A DNA stretch of 9,542 nucleotides from an uncultured Chloroflexota bacterium. GTDB taxonomy: Bacteria; Chloroflexota; Dehalococcoidia; UBA2247; RBG-13-53-26. Location of the stretch: contig CALMBS010000507.1 of assembly GCA_937860285.1 (NCBI GenBank), positions 1-9,542 on the forward strand, written 5' to 3'. Of this stretch, positions 6,601-9,542 are shown piece after piece (position 1 is the stretch's first letter; every line of letters begins with the position of its first letter). Below the pieces are notes generated by a model. That model made no database searches, was not told the origin of the DNA, and saw only the letters and a list, made by a program, of their open reading frames with translations. A program made the position numbers and the translations under genes.

Positions 6601-6664
6601 GCCGCCGATTTCGGTAACACCAGTATTGAGGCAACGCGTGAAGTTGGGTCAAAAAGGATAGTCC
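6601..6664 (+). repeat. Right copy of 64-bp inverted repeat
   Basis: It begins GCCGCCGATTTCGGTAACAC, then has a GTATTGA segment and a GCAACGCGT segment, and ends GTTGGGTCAAAAAGGATAGT followed by CC. It is the reverse complement of 5608-5671 with eight mismatches and no gaps. It lies in the upstream region of the VOC gene. Confidence 0.9.
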
Positions 6665-6683
6665 GGCCCCCGGCGCCGGGCCG
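6664..6683. repeat. GC-rich hairpin at outer edge of right inverted repeat
   Basis: CGGCCC (6664-6669) can pair with GGGCCG (6678-6683); the segment contains the perfect palindrome CCCGGCGCCGGG. It mirrors the hairpin at 5584-5609 on the outer side of the left copy, though the sequences differ. Confidence 0.55.
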
Positions 6684-6744
6684 CTTGTGTTCTGCCCCGG
6701 ATCGGTGCCAGAATCATGGGGAGCGACGCTCTGAAAGGGGAAGC

Positions 6745-7185
6745 ATGAAACCTCAGGGAGTGAACAGGGTGACCATAGCCGTGAAGGACCTGGACAGCGC
6801 GGTGGCCTTCTACTCCAGGCTGCTGGGCGCCACTTTCCACGATCAGGACAAGGCAGCGCAGTTCCTCGGCGTCAGGTGCGCCATCAGCTGGGATGCCGGC
6901 ATAGAGCTGGTGAGCCCCCTGCCCGGGCACGAGTCTTTCGTCACCAGGCTCATCGAGCGCAGAGGAGAGGGGCTGATCGGGGTGGTCTTTGCCGTGGACG
7001 ACGTCGAGGCCTGCCGGAAGACGGCCGAAGACATGAAGATACGGGTCCACCCCCTGGTCGACTACAACGACCGGGAGATCGAGGAGTACCTCCAGAACCG
7101 GTTCAAGAAGTACACGGAGTACACCCTGAACGTCGCCGACACGCACGGCGTCGGCCCTGTCATCGGCCAGATAGAGCCGCGGTAG
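6745..7185 (+). CDS. VOC-superfamily protein (glyoxalase/methylmalonyl-CoA epimerase-like), degenerate metal site
   Basis: The 146-residue protein has the VOC fold pattern: VNRVTIAVKDLDSAVAFYSR near the N-terminus, GIELVSP (52-58), then ERRGEGLIGVVFAVDDVEA (71-89), the start of the second beta-alpha-beta module. It most resembles methylmalonyl-CoA epimerase and related glyoxalase-like proteins. Against the usual INHVTLAV and GEGIHHIAFEVDDI patterns, the first ligand His is Arg8 and the second-module His pair is Ile78-Gly79; the C-terminal IEL glutamate also seems shifted (VIGQIEP). It may therefore not be a classical metal enzyme. I chose ATG 6745, after an AAAGGGG ribosome site; the frame is open further upstream, but that part is the inverted repeat and hairpin. 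A weak promoter-like pair (TTGTGT 6685-6690, CAGAAT 6709-6714) lies between. The gene converges on the PD-(D/E)XK gene. Confidence 0.85.
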   Translation: MKPQGVNRVTIAVKDLDSAVAFYSRLLGATFHDQDKAAQFLGVRCAISWDAGIELVSPLPGHESFVTRLIERRGEGLIGVVFAVDDVEACRKTAEDMKIRVHPLVDYNDREIEEYLQNRFKKYTEYTLNVADTHGVGPVIGQIEPR

Positions 7186-7204
7186 CGCGCCCCATCAGAC
7201 CCGG

Positions 7205-8221
7205 CTACCCGCCGGCGCTGAGCAACGAGGCCCCGGCGTCGGTGGGGGCCGTGGCCACCAGCCATGGCCGGCACACAGCCAGGTCCACCGTATACCCGAT
7301 CTTGCTCACGCCTGCCGGCAGACCACCGGCCTGGAGGGATTGCTTCGTGATGCGGGGGAAACCGTTCTCAACGCGGTACAGGCGTTCCGAGACTATGCGC
7401 AGCTTCCGGGCCGCGCTGGTCCGGTCATTGGCGCTGTAGCCCCGAAGGCCCAGCTTGCGGTCCAGATCGGCCAGGGCCCCGGGATCGCCGAACCCGGCCG
7501 CCAGCCCCTGGACCAGGCTGTGCAGGCTGTCCGCGGCCACCGCATCCTCTCGCACCTGCAGGCTGAACAGGAAGAGGCGGCCATGGTCCGGGTCGTCCAT
7601 CTGCTCCAGGCTCGTTACCAGGTGCTGCGGCTCCTCGTTGGCCCGGCCCTCCGCCGCCTTCACTTCGACAGCCACCTCCGACCACTGGAAGTCGTACTGC
7701 GCCTCATCGCCCACCGTCCAGCGCTCCATCACCTGGGGGGTGACGGGCGCCAGCCATCTCTTCATGAACAGCAGCTCCGCGAAGAGCTTCAGCGCCTTCT
7801 CCGGGCCCATCCCCTCCGCCCCCGCGCTCCAGAAGGTCCGCCAGCGGGCCAGCGCGCCGAAGATGACGTCCCGCGGCCGGCCGTGCGGCCGCACCAGGAC
7901 CCGGAATATGTCCTCGGCCACCGCGCTGAAAGTGGGGTTCTGCGCCGGGTCGATGCACACCAGGTCCACGTACAGCGCCTCCGGGTCCGCGCCGAGCCGG
8001 TACCTGGCGCTGTTTACCTCCAGCCCCCGGGTCCGCGGCTGGATGATAGGCGCCGAGCTGTCGGGGACCTGGATGAGCAGGTGACGGTGGTCCCGGCCAT
8101 CTACAGCCAGGTAGACCGGCTGCCCCCTCGGCACCCCGGTGGCCCGCCGGCTGCTGAGGCCATCAGGGGATTCGGGGGTCTCCAGCGTTCCCCACGAGGT
8201 CTCGAGCTCCTCCAGGTTCAT
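7205..8221 (-). CDS. PD-(D/E)XK family protein, DUF4420-like putative nuclease
   Basis: The 338-residue protein resembles the DUF4420 family of putative PD-(D/E)XK nucleases. Visible marks are the central helix KLFAELLFMKRWL (Glu149, matching the family's GEL-type motif) and the active-site strands YDFQWSEVAVEVKA (Asp177, Glu186, Lys188), an intact D...E-x-K set. The C-terminal half has an SLEQM helix and RLYRV. Family members often occur in restriction or defence islands beside methyltransferases, Z1-domain or GHKL ATPases. None of these is present here, so it is an orphan and its target is unknown. The ATG at 8221 is preceded by GAGGAGG with ideal spacing. It has no signal peptide or membrane segment. 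The gene ends 19 bases from the convergent VOC gene. Fold call is good; nuclease activity is inferred. Confidence 0.8.
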   Translation of the reverse strand: MNLEELETSWGTLETPESPDGLSSRRATGVPRGQPVYLAVDGRDHRHLLIQVPDSSAPIIQPRTRGLEVNSARYRLGADPEALYVDLVCIDPAQNPTFSAVAEDIFRVLVRPHGRPRDVIFGALARWRTFWSAGAEGMGPEKALKLFAELLFMKRWLAPVTPQVMERWTVGDEAQYDFQWSEVAVEVKAAEGRANEEPQHLVTSLEQMDDPDHGRLFLFSLQVREDAVAADSLHSLVQGLAAGFGDPGALADLDRKLGLRGYSANDRTSAARKLRIVSERLYRVENGFPRITKQSLQAGGLPAGVSKIGYTVDLAVCRPWLVATAPTDAGASLLSAGG

Positions 8222-8283
8222 GATCGACCTCCTCTACCGTGCGCCCGCACTGCTGCCGTTCTGATGCCAGAAGCCGCCTGCAT

Positions 8284-8311
8284 GTTATGTCACCGCCACC
8301 CGGGGCGTCAA
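8284..8311 (-). promoter_or_regulatory. Candidate promoter for the PD-(D/E)XK gene
   Basis: On the minus strand TTGACG (8311-8306, 5 of 6) is followed after 16 bases by CATAAC (8289-8284, 4 of 6). The transcript would start near 8277, about 55 bases before the ATG at 8221. Confidence 0.4.
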
Positions 8312-8313
8312 GA

Positions 8314-8341
8314 CCCTGTGTGGCAGTCCCTGTGTGGCAGT
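8314..8341. repeat. Tandem duplicate of a 14-mer
   Basis: CCCTGTGTGGCAGT occurs twice without a gap (8314-8327 and 8328-8341), directly upstream of the -35 of the PD-(D/E)XK gene promoter. The surrounding gap (8222-8471) also holds TGTCAC at 8288 and 8389 and a small GGTGTC/GACACC stem at 8347-8368. Confidence 0.85.
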
Positions 8342-8410
8342 CTGCAGGTGTCCCACCGTTCTGACACCGGCTGACTGTTCAGCGAAAATGTCACCCCGTG
8401 TGGAAAATGG

Positions 8411-8439
8411 CGGGCCGCCGCTGAGAGCGCGGCGGCCCG
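8411..8439 (-). terminator. Terminator-like hairpin after the HEAT/membrane-protein operon
   Basis: CGGGCCGCCGC (8411-8421) pairs perfectly over 11 bp with GCGGCGGCCCG (8429-8439), with a seven-base loop. On the minus strand it lies about 30 bases after the stop of the 8472-8849 gene and is followed by CCATTTTCC, a weak T-tract. Position and strength fit an intrinsic terminator. Confidence 0.6.
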
Positions 8440-8471
8440 GGCTATGTGAAACCCCCCTTATGATACTGGTT

Positions 8472-8849
8472 CTAGTCCCCCGGACTGGCAGCCGAGATGA
8501 CCGCCTTGATGGCCACAATGATGGCCGCCGGGGCCATCAGGAGGCCAAAACAGTACACGATGCCCAGCACGTTCTCGGCCAACGGTACGGATATGTCGTA
8601 GACGGGAGTCAGCCCGCCCGCCAGGCCCCAGATGCCCAGGACGATCAGGGCCACCGCGGCCCCCAATATCACCGACGCCTCCCTGGCGGTCACGTTGAGC
8701 AGGCCAATAGCGATACCGGCCAACAACAGGACCCAGATGACGAAGTCATTGGTCGGTAGCGACTCTCCTCCCCATATGCCGCCGAAGACGGCGACCACCA
8801 CTCCCACCACGAACGCCACCTTGCCGATGATGGACAGTGTACCGGACAT
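8472..8849 (-). CDS. Small four-helix membrane protein of unknown function
   Basis: The product has 125 residues with four predicted membrane segments at about 6-26, 36-52, 58-78 and 93-118, short loops, and few charged residues. I do not recognise a family. The longest loop (about 79-92, LTPVYDISVPLAEN) joins helices 3 and 4. The ATG at 8849 has a near-perfect ribosome site (AGGAGGT, five bases upstream). It starts 36 bases after the HEAT-repeat gene on the same strand, so the two are very probably co-transcribed, and a strong hairpin follows its stop. A soluble HEAT scaffold paired with a small membrane protein suggests the two partner at the membrane, but that is inference. Confidence 0.82.
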   Translation of the reverse strand: MSGTLSIIGKVAFVVGVVVAVFGGIWGGESLPTNDFVIWVLLLAGIAIGLLNVTAREASVILGAAVALIVLGIWGLAGGLTPVYDISVPLAENVLGIVYCFGLLMAPAAIIVAIKAVISAASPGD

Positions 8850-8885
8850 TTGTCACCTCCTATCCTGGCCCGAGCTTCCTTCCCT

Positions 8886-9437
8886 CTAGAAAGCGCTGCT
8901 GCCCTGTCTTCCGGCGGCCACCTTGTCCAGGGCCACCCTCGCGGCGTCCCTCACCGAGCCCTCGCTGTCCTTGAGCGCCAGCATCAGCGGTCCCAGGGCC
9001 CTCCAGTCCCGGATGTTGCCCAGCGCCCTGGCCGCCCACTCCCTGACCGCCCTCTCCCTGTCCTTGAGGGCACTTATGAGGGGGTCCACCGCCCCGGGAT
9101 TGCCGATGTCGCCCAGGGCCGTCGCCGCGTGCAGGCGGACATACCAGTCGTGGTCCGTCAGGGCCTCGGTGAGCGGTTCCACCGCCCTGGCATCGCCGAT
9201 CTTGCCCAGGCTCTCCGCCGCCTCAAACCGGACACCCCGGTCGGGGTCCTTCCGGCTGCGCAGGAGGGGAGCGACGGAGCGGGAATCCTTGATGACCCCC
9301 AGGGCCCTCGCCGCCTGGGCCCGCACCTGCGGGTCCTTCCGGTGCTTCAAGACCCTGGCCAGACGATTGATGTCCTTCCTGGCCTCCAGCCCGGCGATGT
9401 CACCGCTGCACCGCAGCAGCATGTCCAGCAGCCACAT
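8886..9437 (-). CDS. HEAT-repeat (PBS-lyase HEAT-like) protein
   Basis: The 183-residue protein is almost wholly HEAT repeats of about 31 residues: a degenerate first one (about 20-48) and clear ones at 51-81, 82-112, 113-142 and 143-173. Each shows the pattern VR..AA.ALG.I.D.RAV.PL..AL.D. Such repeats form an alpha-solenoid used as a protein-binding scaffold; phycobilin lyases share the repeat, but nothing here suggests pigment biology. The N-terminus (MWLLDMLLRCSGDI) is short and hydrophobic and could be an anchor or a first helix. I chose ATG 9437 because GGAGGG lies seven bases upstream. The frame stays open to base 9542, but that extension covers the promoter and the 11-bp repeats. It is probably the first gene of an operon with the membrane protein downstream. 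Confidence 0.87.
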   Translation of the reverse strand: MWLLDMLLRCSGDIAGLEARKDINRLARVLKHRKDPQVRAQAARALGVIKDSRSVAPLLRSRKDPDRGVRFEAAESLGKIGDARAVEPLTEALTDHDWYVRLHAATALGDIGNPGAVDPLISALKDRERAVREWAARALGNIRDWRALGPLMLALKDSEGSVRDAARVALDKVAAGRQGSSAF

Positions 9438-9472
9438 AGTCTTCCCTCCTACGGCTCGAACACTGACCTGCG

Positions 9473-9478
9473 AGTGTA
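9473..9478 (-). promoter_or_regulatory. Candidate -10 element of the HEAT operon
   Basis: TACACT on the minus strand (4 of 6 to TATAAT) lies about 35 bases before the ATG at 9437. No good -35 hexamer sits 17 bases upstream. Instead that place is occupied by the 11-bp repeats, as expected for an activator-dependent promoter. Confidence 0.35.
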
Positions 9479-9488
9479 GTCCTCCAAT

Positions 9489-9527
9489 GTTGGAAAGGCG
9501 TTGGAGAAATGTTGGAAAGACGTTAGA
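9489..9527. promoter_or_regulatory. Four direct boxes at 11-bp spacing, probable operator
   Basis: GTTGGA starts at 9489, 9500 and 9511, and GTTAGA at 9522, each exactly 11 bp apart. Seen at larger scale this is a 22-nt tandem pair (9486-9507, 9508-9529) with 19 of 22 positions identical. On the minus strand the boxes read TCCAAC or TCTAAC and end 10 bp upstream of the candidate -10. Eleven-bp direct repeats abutting the -10 are typical of OmpR/PhoB-class response regulator sites. Confidence 0.6.
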
Positions 9528-9542
9528 GGTTTGTGTTGACAT

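Larger units (their letters stand above)
5608..6664. mobile_element. Putative non-autonomous element bounded by 64-bp inverted repeats
   Basis: The 1057-bp stretch has matching ends in opposite orientation (5608-5671 and 6601-6664), the geometry of a terminal-inverted-repeat element. It carries one small gene (5993-6319) and no transposase or integrase, so it could move only with help from elsewhere. The rest is non-coding: 5672-5992 and 6320-6600 hold hairpins, a third partial copy of the end sequence and tandem repeats. No convincing target-site duplication is visible; GGCC occurs on both sides, but the flanks are so GC-rich that this means little. An alternative reading is two dispersed genomic repeats that happen to lie in opposite orientation around a small gene. 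Confidence 0.5.

Noticed and set aside
6434..6652. A 72-codon minus-strand frame through the tandem repeats
   Set aside because: It is low-complexity (Gly, Pro, Ala, Arg) and just reads through non-triplet repeats and the inverted repeat.
5608..6664. Integron cassette with attC sites, suggested by GTTGGGC and GTTGGGT matching the GTTRRRY core
   Set aside because: The matching inverse core (RYYYAAC) is not present at attC distance in either copy, and the copies are inverted, whereas cassette attC sites lie in direct order.
6589..6744. N-terminal extension of the VOC protein
   Set aside because: It would translate the right inverted repeat and hairpin; VOC homology begins right after ATG 6745, which has its own ribosome site.
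7340..8374. A 344-codon plus-strand frame opposite the PD-(D/E)XK gene
   Set aside because: Its composition is proline/arginine/histidine-rich shadow sequence, and the minus strand has a ribosome site and intact nuclease motifs.
9438..9542. N-terminal extension of the HEAT protein to the window edge
   Set aside because: It covers the 11-bp repeats and the -10 candidate; the ribosome site before ATG 9437 is far better.

Overview
The window is high-GC bacterial DNA with strong Shine-Dalgarno sites (GGAGG types) before most starts. A yajC gene marks it as bacterial. The style of the PAS domains and the mix of small orphan genes are reminiscent of environmental Chloroflexota (Dehalococcoidia-like) genomes, but this placement is an impression from memory. 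No rRNA, tRNA, CRISPR array or transposase gene was seen.

Layout. Positions 1-3615 (minus) are one unbroken reading frame of 1205 codons for a giant multi-PAS signalling protein, cut off at its C-terminus by the window edge. Next come an amidohydrolase-2 family gene (3723-4616, minus), a divergent DUF1232/YkvA-like membrane protein (about 4702-5124, plus), and yajC (5135-5518, minus), which converges on the DUF1232 gene with only 10 bases between them.

The part from about 5584 to 6683 is the most unusual. It is bounded by a 64-bp inverted repeat (5608-5671 against 6601-6664, 56 of 64 positions identical by eye). A GC-rich hairpin sits at the outer side of each copy. Inside are one small orphan gene (5993-6319, minus), a third partial copy of the repeat, several hairpins, and five tandem 22-nt repeats of two alternating types. 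It looks like a non-autonomous mobile element or structured repeat cassette with one cargo gene.

To the right are a VOC-fold gene lacking expected metal ligands (6745-7185, plus) and a convergent orphan PD-(D/E)XK protein of the DUF4420 type (7205-8221, minus). A 250-base gap follows, carrying short repeats, a promoter and a terminator-like hairpin. Last is a two-gene minus-strand unit: a HEAT-repeat protein (8886-9437) followed by a four-helix membrane protein (8472-8849). Its upstream region holds four copies of a GTTGGA-type box spaced exactly 11 bp apart, the geometry of an OmpR/PhoB-class operator.

The genes do not form one pathway. The clear functional unit is the HEAT plus membrane-protein operon with its putative operator and terminator. 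The other genes are single transcription units of mixed role: sensing, hydrolysis, protein export, DNA cleavage and orphan genes.
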